From Caldilineaceae bacterium (lineage in GTDB: Bacteria > Chloroflexota > Anaerolineae > Caldilineales > Caldilineaceae), in contig JAJEDI010000069.1 of the NCBI GenBank assembly GCA_022821585.1, positions 1-56,189 on the forward strand: a stretch of 56,189 bases of DNA, given 5' to 3'. The position numbers and the translations under genes are program-made. Below are positions 42,672 to 51,329 of the stretch, one piece after another. Each line of letters opens with the position of its first letter. The stretch's first letter is position 1. The notes beneath the pieces were generated by a model that saw only the letters and a list, made by a program, of their open reading frames with translations, had not been told where the DNA came from and ran no database searches.

Positions 42672-43757
42672 ATGACAACGACGCACGCTCCCAAGCAATG
42701 GCTCTGGGAAGTAGCGGTTGCCGTAGCAATTATCGCGGCAATTGCCGCCGCCGCCGTCTGGACGCGGACTTATGACACCCGTAGCCACTACAACCGGGCT
42801 CATGCCAATTTCGAGCGCGGTCGCTACCGGGAGGCGATTGCCGCCTATGATCAGGCTCTGCAATTGGAGCCCGACAACGCTGGCATTTACGTCAACCGGG
42901 GTGTTGCCAAGTTATTTCTTGGCCGATATCGGGAAGCGATCGCCGACTATGAGCACGCTCTGCGACTGGAGCCTGACGACGCGCACACCTACGTCAACCG
43001 GGCCGGAGCCAAATCCAGCCTTGGTCAAAGTCAGGAAGCGATCGCCGACTATGATCACGCTCTGCGACTGATGCCCGACACCGCTTACATCTACGTCAAC
43101 CGGGGCCAGACGAAATCCAACCTTGGTCAGTATCGGGAAGCGATCGCCGACTATGACCAAGCCCTGCGATTGGAGCCCGACAACGTCAGGGCTTATGTTT
43201 CTCGGGGAAGAGCTCTATCCGGCCTTGGCGAATACGAAGAGGCCTTCGCCGCCTTCGATCAGGCCTTGCGACTGGAGCCAGACAACGCACATATCTACAC
43301 CAGCCGGGGCGATGTCAAGTTCGACCTTGGTCAGATCCAGGAAGCCTTCGCTGACTATGATCAGGCCGTGCGACTGGAGCCCGACGACGGTTATGTCTAC
43401 TTCGCACGGGCCTATGCCAGGGCCGATCTTGGCCAGTACGCGGAGGCGATCTTCGATTATGATCAGGCCTTGCGTTTGCAGCCTTACTTTGCTGGCGCCT
43501 ATGTCAACCGGGCCCAGGCCAGGATGGAACTGGGTCAATTCCAGAAAGCAATCACCGACTATGATCAGGCTGTCCGTCTGCAACCGGAAAGCGCTTACGT
43601 CTACTTCAATCGAGGCCTTGCCAGGGCCGAAGTGGGTCTGTCCCGGGAAGCCCTCGCCGATCTGAAAGCCGCTCTGGAATTCGCGCGGGAGGCTGGCGAC
43701 AGCGACTTCATCACCTCCATTGAAGAAAAAATTCAGGAATTCGAGCAAGACGAATGA
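42672..43757 (+). CDS. Membrane-anchored tetratricopeptide repeat protein
   Basis: This 361-residue protein has an N-terminal membrane helix at about 10-30, then about nine 34-residue TPR units from residue 38 to 345, each near the consensus YVNRG...LGQYREAIADYDQALRLEPDN. Units are so alike that the DNA repeats with a 102-bp period, which suggests recent unit duplication. The C-terminus is a short acidic helix. TPR arrays bind other proteins; the partner is unknown. Its position between guaA and the serine hydrolase gives no hint. Confidence 0.88.
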   Translation: MTTTHAPKQWLWEVAVAVAIIAAIAAAAVWTRTYDTRSHYNRAHANFERGRYREAIAAYDQALQLEPDNAGIYVNRGVAKLFLGRYREAIADYEHALRLEPDDAHTYVNRAGAKSSLGQSQEAIADYDHALRLMPDTAYIYVNRGQTKSNLGQYREAIADYDQALRLEPDNVRAYVSRGRALSGLGEYEEAFAAFDQALRLEPDNAHIYTSRGDVKFDLGQIQEAFADYDQAVRLEPDDGYVYFARAYARADLGQYAEAIFDYDQALRLQPYFAGAYVNRAQARMELGQFQKAITDYDQAVRLQPESAYVYFNRGLARAEVGLSREALADLKAALEFAREAGDSDFITSIEEKIQEFEQDE

Positions 43758-43855
43758 GGACAAGCCTCTCTCATTCTCCGACCGGCACTTTAGGCTCGGC
43801 GTCAACCGGGCCCCGTGTACGCTGTTGGCGCGATCGCGTGAATTGAGCATCTGAA

Positions 43856-45511
43856 ATGGTTGGATTTCTGCGCTTCGCCCTTCCTCTCATCGCTTTTCTC
43901 TCCATCTTTCCTCTCTATACGCGCTATAAGGCTTCGGCTGCGCCCATCCCGCCAGGCGTGCACTTGGCCAGCCTGGAGCTCAGCCATTTGAAGGACCCGG
44001 CGGAGATCGCGGCGGTCATGGAAGCTGCCATGAGCCAGCCGATCGCGGTCTACTATGACCAGACGCGCCTGGTGTTGCGGCCGCAGGACGTGGACTTTAA
44101 AATCGATACGGCGGCCATGCTGGCCGAGGCGCAGCAGTACCTGGAAGGCCCGGACTTTGTCGATATCGCCCTGCGCAAGCTGGCCGGAATCCCCCAACAG
44201 CGCAGGGACATTCCGGCGCGCTATAGCTATAATGCGCAGAAGCTGGCGACCTGGCTGTGGCAGGTGGGCGAAGAGTTGAATCACCCACCCCAGCCGGGCC
44301 GCGTGCTGCCGCCGCAGTGGAATTGGCGGACCGAAGGGGGCATGCGGGAGGCGGTTGATGAGGAGAGCGCAGAGCCAGATGTCCTGCCCCCTTACGCGAC
44401 ACTGCCGTCTACTTTTGTGGGCTCGGCGCAGCGCAGTTGGCAGTGGACATCCGGCACGGTGGGCCAGACGCTGCTGATCGACGAGAGTGCGCAGCCGGTC
44501 CTCGACGCGCTCAGCAGCAGGGACGCGCGCGTGGCCCATCTTGCGCTGCAGGAGACGCCTCCGCCGCCGTTGACGATGGCCGAGCTGGGCCGCGAACTGG
44601 ACGCATATACGTCCGATTTCCCCGGATTCGCCGCCATCTACGTGCAGGATTTGACGACCGGCGAAGAGGCCACCGTCGACGTAGATGTCGCCTTCTCCGG
44701 CATGTCGACGATGAAGATCGCGATCGCCAGCGAAGCCTACCGGCAGATGACCGATTTTGAGAACGGAGCTGTCGGCCAGTGGATCGACTTTGCGCTGGGC
44801 GAGAGCAACAATGCCGCGGCCAACCGCCTCCTGCAGTGGCTCGGCGACGGTAACATCTATACCGGCGGGCAGCGGGTGACGGAGATGATGCGCACCCTGG
44901 GCTTTACGAACTCATATATTCAGACCGGCTACGACGATAAGTCGATCATCAGCAAGATCCCGACAGAGGCCAACAGCCGCACGGACTGGAACACGAACCC
45001 GGATACGCATCTGCAGTCCACGCCCGCGGACCTGGGGCGGCTGCTGGCAGAGATCTACCGCTGCCAGGCGGGGGAAGGGCTACTGATCGAAACCTTCGGC
45101 GGCGAGATCACGCCGGAGGAGTGCGGGACGATTCTCTTTTACGTGAGCCATGACGAATTTACGGAGATGATTTGGGGCGGGCTGCCGCGCCCGGAACAGA
45201 GTTGGATCATCCACAAACACGGATTCGTCAATGAGGCGCACAGTGACCTGGCGCTGATCTGGGGGCCGGGCGGGCCCTATGTCATCGCCGTCTATCTGTG
45301 GCGCGCCGGCTGGATGGACTGGCCGACCAGCAACCGCACGATGAAAGCGATCAGCCGCATCGCCTGGAACTTTTTTGCCTATAAGTCGATGACCGAGGGG
45401 ATAGAGGCGCCGCCGCCGCTGACGTTATCGCCGCCGCCCAACTATGTGCCTGTGAATACCTACAGCAGCCGCGCCGCGCTCAGCGGCCAGATCGAGACCG
45501 GTGCTCAGTGA
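43856..45511 (+). CDS. Exported serine hydrolase, class A beta-lactamase-like
   Basis: This 551-residue protein has an N-terminal signal or anchor (residues 3-25). Residues 45-130 resemble the peptidoglycan-binding-like domain found before L,D-transpeptidase/beta-lactamase-like modules (IAVYYDQTRLVLRPQDVDF). The hydrolase domain begins about residue 240 with the nucleophile motif STMK (S284, K287) and the SNN triad in GESNNAAANR. The KTG region may be HKHGFVNEAHSD. It may act on cell-wall peptides rather than antibiotics. The C-terminal 60 residues are Pro-rich. It slightly overlaps the region before the translin gene. Confidence 0.8.
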   Translation: MVGFLRFALPLIAFLSIFPLYTRYKASAAPIPPGVHLASLELSHLKDPAEIAAVMEAAMSQPIAVYYDQTRLVLRPQDVDFKIDTAAMLAEAQQYLEGPDFVDIALRKLAGIPQQRRDIPARYSYNAQKLATWLWQVGEELNHPPQPGRVLPPQWNWRTEGGMREAVDEESAEPDVLPPYATLPSTFVGSAQRSWQWTSGTVGQTLLIDESAQPVLDALSSRDARVAHLALQETPPPPLTMAELGRELDAYTSDFPGFAAIYVQDLTTGEEATVDVDVAFSGMSTMKIAIASEAYRQMTDFENGAVGQWIDFALGESNNAAANRLLQWLGDGNIYTGGQRVTEMMRTLGFTNSYIQTGYDDKSIISKIPTEANSRTDWNTNPDTHLQSTPADLGRLLAEIYRCQAGEGLLIETFGGEITPEECGTILFYVSHDEFTEMIWGGLPRPEQSWIIHKHGFVNEAHSDLALIWGPGGPYVIAVYLWRAGWMDWPTSNRTMKAISRIAWNFFAYKSMTEGIEAPPPLTLSPPPNYVPVNTYSSRAALSGQIETGAQ

Positions 45512-45557
45512 GGAGTGCTCAGCGCCTGTGCTCGCCACAGACGTGAGGATAGTTTCT

Positions 45558-46202
45558 ATGCCCGATCGACCCGGAGAGGCCCTGGACGGGATTGTTGAAG
45601 AGATCACGCAACAGATGGAGGAGATCAGCCAGCTGCGCGACGGCACGCTCAGCCGCAGCCGCCGCCTGATCCGCGACTGCGCGCACAGCATCCGCGCCAT
45701 GCACCGCCATGAACTGGCGAAGGCTGAGGAAATGCTGGCCGCGGCGCGCCGCGACGCACAAGCGATGGTGGACCCCCTGGCCGGCCACCCGGAGCTGTAC
45801 CATGTGGGTTATACGCAGGACGCGCTGAAGGAGCTGGTGGAGGCCCATCTGCTCTACGCCTTTATCACCGGCGGCCCGCTGCCGGCGCCGGCTGAACTGG
45901 CGGTCACCGGCGCGACCTACCTGAAGGGCCTGACCGAGGCCGCCACCGAGATGCGCCGCTTCGCTCTCGATCTGATGCGGCAGGACCGCGTCGAGGAGGC
46001 CGACCCCTACCTGGAGATGATGGACGAGATCTACTCGCTGCTGGTGACGGTCGACTTCCCGGACGCGGTCACCGGGGGCCTGCGCCGGCAGACCGATGTG
46101 CTGCGGGGCGTTCTGGAACGTACCCGGGGCGACCTGACGACGGCGATGCGCCAGGAGAAGATGCAGGCCGCGCTGCGCCGGGTCGAGGAGCGGTTGGGAT
46201 AG
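45558..46202 (+). CDS. Translin family protein
   Basis: This 214-residue all-helical protein starts at ATG 45558. The C-terminal half carries the translin signature order: GATYLKGLTEAATEMRRFAL, EEADPYLEMMDEIYSLLVTVDFPDA in sequence, and GLRRQTDVLRGVLERTRGDL at the end. Translins bind nucleic acids and form octamers; the archaeal and bacterial members may act as RNA-binding or nuclease proteins. It follows the serine hydrolase by about 50 bp. The family is well known in eukaryotes and archaea and less common in bacteria. Confidence 0.8.
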   Translation: MPDRPGEALDGIVEEITQQMEEISQLRDGTLSRSRRLIRDCAHSIRAMHRHELAKAEEMLAAARRDAQAMVDPLAGHPELYHVGYTQDALKELVEAHLLYAFITGGPLPAPAELAVTGATYLKGLTEAATEMRRFALDLMRQDRVEEADPYLEMMDEIYSLLVTVDFPDAVTGGLRRQTDVLRGVLERTRGDLTTAMRQEKMQAALRRVEERLG

Positions 46203-46311
46203 TGGCGGTTTTCGGTAATGCCAACGTTGCGGGTGTCGTCACAGTTCAGAAGCAAATTTCAAGCGCCAAACGGAATCCAAATGAGAAGCTCATCTCTGGA
46301 GAAAGAGAACA

Positions 46312-47028
46312 ATGCAAAGTGAACATGTCTTTATGGGCGACCTTACCCGGCGTGAGTTTCGCGAAGCGCTGGCGGAGGGCAAGTTTCAGACGGCGATCAT
46401 TCCTACCGGCAGCATCGAGCAGCACCTCGAGCATCTGGCCATGGAGCACGACATCCGCATGGCCATCCATGTCGCCGAACAGGCGGCCCGCCAGCTCTAT
46501 CCCCAGGTCATCGTCACGCTGCCGATTCGCGCCGGCATTTCGGAGCATCACATGCGGCACCAGGGCACCGTCTCAGCCAAGCCGGGCCCGTGGCTGAGCG
46601 TGGTGTTCGACGCCGTGGAAAGTCTGATACGCCACGGTGTCAAGAATGTCCTCATCCTCAACGGGCACGGCGGCAACGAAGCGCCCATGGGCGGCATCAT
46701 CGGCCAGTGGCACCTCTATTTCGCGGCCGAGGCGCCGGAGGCCAGTGTTCAGTTCCACTCCTACTGGGATCTGAGCCGGCCTGAAGCTGAAAAGCTGTGC
46801 AAAGGAGGGGTGCCGGGCCACGCACAGGAGTACGAAACCGCGATGGCGCTGGCCGTCTGCCCGCATAACGTGCGTGTGGAAGCGATGCACGACCAGGAAG
46901 ACAGAAGCCCGCTGGACGCCAGCGCGGAACAGGGCCAAAAGCTGGTCGACGCAGCCGTGAACGCCACCCGCCGCTACCTGGAAGAGATGATCGCCGGCAA
47001 GCACCGCGCGGCCGTGAATCCTGAATGA
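46312..47028 (+). CDS. Creatininase family amidohydrolase, copy 2
   Basis: This 238-residue protein has GGAGAAAG before ATG 46312. Metal-binding segments are PTGSIEQHLEHLAMEHD (E36, H38, D47), ISEHHMRHQGTVS, NGHGGNE and GHAQEYETAM. It is shorter than copy 1 (280 residues) and has HLAMEHD where copy 1 has HLPIDTD. The substrate is unknown. An M20 peptidase converges on it from the other strand. Confidence 0.85.
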   Translation: MQSEHVFMGDLTRREFREALAEGKFQTAIIPTGSIEQHLEHLAMEHDIRMAIHVAEQAARQLYPQVIVTLPIRAGISEHHMRHQGTVSAKPGPWLSVVFDAVESLIRHGVKNVLILNGHGGNEAPMGGIIGQWHLYFAAEAPEASVQFHSYWDLSRPEAEKLCKGGVPGHAQEYETAMALAVCPHNVRVEAMHDQEDRSPLDASAEQGQKLVDAAVNATRRYLEEMIAGKHRAAVNPE

Positions 47029-47085
47029 AAAGCCGGTGGTTCCCGCTTAGGAATCAGGAACCGATCCAGCTTCGTTTACGACGGA

Positions 47086-48294
47086 TCACCGGCCATTGCT
47101 GCTCAGGCCGCAATACTCGGCGGCGGTAATGGCGTAGACCTGCGCGGCCTGCGTCAGGCGCGAGAGCGATACCCACTCCACGTCTGAGTGGGCCGTCTCA
47201 TTGGAGGGGCCGTAGTAGAAGGAAGGCACGCCGCCGAGATTGACGTACAGGTTGGCGTCGCCGACGATGCGTTTACCGGCGACGACGACCTGGTCGCCAT
47301 GCACGAAGCGGTGCGCCTGCGCCGCCGCCTGCACCGCGGCATCGTCGCCGGACGTCTCGAACGGCTCCCGTTCGTGGATCATGCTTACATCCAACTCCAA
47401 CTGGCCGGCCTCAGCGATGGGCGCGGCCAGTTCGCGCAGCTCGGCCAGGGCCTCCTCCGCGCTGGCGCGCGGCCCCCAGCGCAGCGTCCCGGTCAGCCGG
47501 CAAAGCGCCGGCGTACGGTTGAAGTAGTCGCCCGCCGCCACCGTCCCCACGTCAATGCGCTCCGCCCCCGCCAGGGGATGCAGCGCGCCCTTGTCCAGTT
47601 CCTCCTGGTAGGCCGTGATGCGCTGGACCAGGTCGCCGAGAAAGCGAATCGGGTTCTCGCCGAAGGGGATGTAGGTGGTGTGGGTGCCGCCGCGTGGGGA
47701 CGTGAGCTCGATGATGAAGACCATAGAGCCCATGCTCATGACCCACAACTCATTCCAGCCTTCACCGATCAGGATCCTGTCGCCGCCGATGCGCCCGCTC
47801 TTGATGTCCTCGATCAAGGCCAGGGGACCGTCCTTTTGGGCTTCCGGCTCCTCGTGACCGACGATGGCCGTGAGCCAGAGGTCGCCGGCCAGGGTGACGC
47901 CGGCGGTTTGGAGCGCCCGCAACGCGCCCAGCTTGGCGGCCATCGCCCCTTTCATGTCGGTGGCGCCGCGCCCGGAGAGACGGTCCCCCTCGCGGCGGCA
48001 TGGCACACAGTCGCCGATCGGGATCGTGTCCAGGTGCCCGTTCAGCATCAGGCTGGGGCCGTCGCCTGTCCCCGGCAGACGGGCGTAGATGTTGTAGCGG
48101 CCGTCGGTCACCCGGCGCTGGTCGACGTCAAAGCCGAGTTCCCGCAATTGGGCGGCGTAGTACTGGCAGACATCCGCCTCCTGCATCGTCACGCTGGGAA
48201 TCTCCACCAGCGCCTGTGCCTGCTGCGCGATCCATTCGCCGTCGACCGCGTCTTTCAGGGCTGTCCATTGCTCCTGGTTCTGTGCCATCTGCAT
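47086..48294 (-). CDS. M20-family metallopeptidase (acetylornithine deacetylase/DapE type)
   Basis: This 402-residue di-zinc hydrolase has ligands in NGHLDTIPIGD, GATDMKGAMAAKLGA and GHEEPEAQ, with the final His in NETAHSDVEW. The lid/dimer domain lies between about residues 180 and 300. It removes acyl groups from amino acids or splits dipeptides; the exact substrate is open. The start may be ATG 48294 or 48288; both have purine-rich sites. The 290 bp beyond its start show no gene I can name. Confidence 0.88.
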   Translation of the reverse strand: MQMAQNQEQWTALKDAVDGEWIAQQAQALVEIPSVTMQEADVCQYYAAQLRELGFDVDQRRVTDGRYNIYARLPGTGDGPSLMLNGHLDTIPIGDCVPCRREGDRLSGRGATDMKGAMAAKLGALRALQTAGVTLAGDLWLTAIVGHEEPEAQKDGPLALIEDIKSGRIGGDRILIGEGWNELWVMSMGSMVFIIELTSPRGGTHTTYIPFGENPIRFLGDLVQRITAYQEELDKGALHPLAGAERIDVGTVAAGDYFNRTPALCRLTGTLRWGPRASAEEALAELRELAAPIAEAGQLELDVSMIHEREPFETSGDDAAVQAAAQAHRFVHGDQVVVAGKRIVGDANLYVNLGGVPSFYYGPSNETAHSDVEWVSLSRLTQAAQVYAITAAEYCGLSSNGR

Positions 48295-48584
48295 CCTCTG
48301 CTTTCCCCTTGTTGCGTTTCATGTTACCTACTGCTGGCTTGGTAGCCTCTCTTCTCGCACCGTGTAGCAGGGCAAAGATTCCTTCCCGGTCGCGTTGACA
48401 GCGCTCAAGTTCTGCTTGGCTGCGGACTGTCTCCGCGCGATTCGCAGGTCGTTCAGGTACAATCCCCTTATAGAACAAAACAGATGGGGTCAAGTACTGA
48501 TCCCATCCGTTCCCTCACGTATATTGGTTTTGGTCCTGGCTATCGGCGCGAAGGGGAGTGGCGCCCACCAGCAATAACAGTGTG

Positions 48585-48974
48585 TCAGGGCAAGCGTTCA
48601 AGCAGCGATTGCAGGAACGGCAGGAGGACTCCAAGCACGACAATGCCGAGGGCCCACTTCATCCACCGGAGGTCGTTCTTGATTCCAGCTATCTCGCCCC
48701 GCATTTCGGATCTGACGGAATGTATATCCGTCTGCAATTCGGACTTGAGGGTCTGCATCTCCCCCCGCAGGTCAGACTTGAGGGTTTGTATCTCCTCCCG
48801 TAGGTCAGACTTGACCGTCTGAATCTCCGCCTGCAGTCCCGTCTTGACCGTCTGGACTTCCGTTCTGACTTCATGCACAGCGGTCTTAACGGCTTCTACA
48901 TCGGCTTTTGTTGCCAGATGCTCGTAGGCGCCCTCGATGCGGGCGATCCGCTCACTCTCGGTTGCCATTGTCAT
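48585..48974 (-). CDS. Hendecad coiled-coil protein with C-terminal membrane anchor
   Basis: The 129-residue protein has a central 70 residues that repeat every 11 positions (TVKSDLREEIQ, TLKSDLRGEMQ, TLKSELQTDIH, SVRSEMRGEIA), a hendecad pattern expected to form a right-handed coiled coil. A single hydrophobic segment (ALGIVVLGVLLPFL) lies at about 107-120 near the C-terminus. The N-terminal IARIEGAYEHLATKADVEAVK resembles DUF1640/haemolysin-XhlA-like small proteins. The likely topology is tail-anchored. Function unknown. Confidence 0.75.
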   Translation of the reverse strand: MTMATESERIARIEGAYEHLATKADVEAVKTAVHEVRTEVQTVKTGLQAEIQTVKSDLREEIQTLKSDLRGEMQTLKSELQTDIHSVRSEMRGEIAGIKNDLRWMKWALGIVVLGVLLPFLQSLLERLP

Positions 48975-49258
48975 TGCCGTCTCAATTCATCTACATGCTT
49001 CGGATTCGGGGGCTTCGCGGCCCGGGCACTGTGTAGTGTGTCCCGTGCCAGGGTTCTGCTGGCGTCCTTTTACAGAGCCAGCGTATACCCATGTTCAACA
49101 ACTGTCAGAAGTATACTATACACGCGCGGCCTTGGAAAGGCTCAATTCAGCATCAACGTATAAGCACTTTTTCAGAAGAAAACGGACCCAAAACAGGGCA
49201 TATGCCCCACACAGGACCGAAATAGGTCCCCATCGTAGGAAGAACGCGGCGCAACCCC

Positions 49259-50443
49259 CTAACGCCGGCTCGCGGCCAGGCTCCCCACAGCCTCCGTCAG
49301 CAGGTCAATCTCTTCCTCCAGCAAAAAGAACGGCACGCTGGCGCGCACGCCGTTGTGTGCAATCGTCAGCGGACGGACGATGATCGGCTTCGGCTGGCGC
49401 TCGCGCAGGGCACGGGTCAACTCCTCGCCGTCCCAGTTGGCTACGGAAAAGGCGGCCAGGGCTGCCGCACGTTCGGATTCAAGCGGGGTGTATAGCGTGA
49501 CGCCGGGGATGGCGGCCAGGGCTTGTTTGAAGCGGTCGGTAAGTTGCGTGGTGCGAGCCCAGATGCTCTCCAGCCCGAGATCGGTCAGGTAGCCGGCGGC
49601 AAAGGCCCAGGTATGCACCAGCGGCCATGACCAGGGACCGTATTCAAACCGCTCCGCCCCCTCCTTTAGCGCATAGTCATCGGTATCGTAGCGCAACCAG
49701 GCTTCGGCGCGCCCGCCCGCATAGGTGACCTGTAAGGCTTCGAGCCGGTCGGGACGCACATAGAGCGCGCCGGCGGCATAGGGTGCGTACATCCACTTGT
49801 AGGAGAGGATGCCGGCAAAGTCGCAGCCCACTGCCGCCAGGTCGATGGGAAAGAGTCCGGCCGAGTGGGCCGCGTCGACGAAAGTGAGGACGCCGCGTTC
49901 CCTGGTCAGCCCGCAGAGTTGCTCGACGGGAAGCCGGAAACCGGTCTCGGTGGTGACGTGGCTGACCGCGAGCAGGCGGGTGCGGTCGGTGATGCGTGCG
50001 GCGAAGGCGTCCAGCTGTTCCTCGGGGTCGGCCAGCCGCGGGATCTTGACCACCTCAACGCCGTGCCGGTCCCGCAAGTGCAACGAGGGCAGGTAGAGAG
50101 CGGCCTCCTCCTCGTCCGTGATCAGCAGCTGGTCTCCGCGCCGCCAACTGAGTCCCCGCAGGACGGTCTGATAGGCTTCACTCACCCCCCGCATGAGCGC
50201 CAGCGTCTCCGGCGCAACACCGAAAAAGCGCGCCAGCGCAGCCTTGGACCGTTCGCGCCGCGGGTACTCTTCGTCCGGGTAGACGATGTGCATCGGCCCC
50301 CGCACCATCAGCTCTTCCATCAGGCGGGCATGTTCGGCGGCGATGGCGCGCGGGGTCACGCTCACGCCCCCGTTCTGAAACCAGATATATTGCTCCAGCG
50401 CGGGGATATCGGCGCGGATCTTCTCAACTGTCGCGCGCTGCAT
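49259..50443 (-). CDS. Class V PLP aminotransferase (cysteine-desulfurase-like fold)
   Basis: The protein has 394 residues from ATG 50443; the longer frame upstream only overlaps the nitrilase gene and is not conserved. PLP lysine is K216 in LSYKWMYAP; D190 and H193 in VDAAHSAG contact the cofactor; SHVTTETGFRLPVEQL is a family block. No desulfurase active-site cysteine is evident, so an aminotransferase, lyase or isopenicillin-epimerase-like role is more likely. It overlaps the upstream nitrilase gene by 20 bp and is the last gene of the minus-strand operon. Confidence 0.85.
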   Translation of the reverse strand: MQRATVEKIRADIPALEQYIWFQNGGVSVTPRAIAAEHARLMEELMVRGPMHIVYPDEEYPRRERSKAALARFFGVAPETLALMRGVSEAYQTVLRGLSWRRGDQLLITDEEEAALYLPSLHLRDRHGVEVVKIPRLADPEEQLDAFAARITDRTRLLAVSHVTTETGFRLPVEQLCGLTRERGVLTFVDAAHSAGLFPIDLAAVGCDFAGILSYKWMYAPYAAGALYVRPDRLEALQVTYAGGRAEAWLRYDTDDYALKEGAERFEYGPWSWPLVHTWAFAAGYLTDLGLESIWARTTQLTDRFKQALAAIPGVTLYTPLESERAAALAAFSVANWDGEELTRALRERQPKPIIVRPLTIAHNGVRASVPFFLLEEEIDLLTEAVGSLAASRR

Positions 50444-51329
50444 GGGCGAGGTCGGGCGCAGTTTGCCAGGCGGGGCTTTCGGGCTGCTGATCGAGCAGCT
50501 CGTGATAGGTGTCCGGACGCCGCATCCCCAGGTAGCAATCTTTGAGCGTGGGGTAGCGTTCTTTTTGCTCGCCGGTGTACCACGTCTCGTAGCCGGCATC
50601 CAGGTCGACGTCGGCGAAGGTGAGCCCGGGCCGGTGTGACGTGTTCGCCAGGGTGCGGCCATACGGGTCGACGATGCGCGAATGGCCCATCGATCGGCCG
50701 GCCAGGAAGGGCTGCATCACGAAATGGGAGGAGGCCAGGTAGACCTGATTGTCGATGGCGCGGGCGTTGACGATCGACTCGATATGGTCGCCCGTGTAGT
50801 CGATACACATGGTGGGGAAGAGCAGCAAATGCGCGCCCTTCAGCGCCAGGATGCGCCACATCTCCGGGTAGTGAATATCCATGCAGATGCCCATGCCCAC
50901 GCGGCCGAAATCGCACTCGAAGACCGGGTAACCGAGGTCGCCGGGCAGCACATCGTCCTCTTCGCCGGGCGCCAGATGCATCTTGCGGTACTTGCCCATC
51001 AGGTCGCCCTTGCGGTCTAGGAAGACGCCGGTATTGTAGACCTTGCCGCCATCCCGCTCGCGCTGGCTGTAAGCGACATAGAGGTTGTTGTCACTGGCGC
51101 GCTGGGCGAATTGGGCCAGCGTGGCGCCGCCGGGTATCGGTTCGGGCAGCTGGGGAATGTGTTCGGGGGCGCAGCCGACCACGTCGGGCTCTTCAGGCAG
51201 AAGGACGATGTCGGCGCGGGCGTCGCCAGCGCGGTCGATCATCTCCAGGCAGCGCTCGATGCAGCGGCTGGGATAGCTGGGCGGGTCGTCGTGCAGGATG
51301 CTGGCGGTGGCCAAACGGGCGGGTCTCAT
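50424..51329 (-). CDS. Carbon-nitrogen hydrolase (nitrilase superfamily)
   Basis: This 301-residue protein has its catalytic triad at Glu46 (LLPEEPD), Lys116 (KYRKMHL) and Cys149 (GICMDIHYPE). Family members hydrolyse amides, N-carbamoyl compounds or nitriles. It is translationally coupled on both sides: a 4-bp ATGA overlap with the deacetylase before it and a 20-bp overlap with the aminotransferase after it. That tight packing implies one pathway. The substrate is unknown; ligand residues do not point to a defined branch. Confidence 0.9.
   Translation of the reverse strand: MRPARLATASILHDDPPSYPSRCIERCLEMIDRAGDARADIVLLPEEPDVVGCAPEHIPQLPEPIPGGATLAQFAQRASDNNLYVAYSQRERDGGKVYNTGVFLDRKGDLMGKYRKMHLAPGEEDDVLPGDLGYPVFECDFGRVGMGICMDIHYPEMWRILALKGAHLLLFPTMCIDYTGDHIESIVNARAIDNQVYLASSHFVMQPFLAGRSMGHSRIVDPYGRTLANTSHRPGLTFADVDLDAGYETWYTGEQKERYPTLKDCYLGMRRPDTYHELLDQQPESPAWQTAPDLAHAARDS

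Noticed and set aside
42912..43665. CRISPR-like or satellite repeats
   Set aside because: The periodic DNA is the coding sequence of TPR units (102 bp) in an open frame, not spacer-separated repeats.
48128..48493. Minus-strand frame upstream of the M20 peptidase
   Set aside because: It mostly overlaps the peptidase start in another frame and shows no family similarity.
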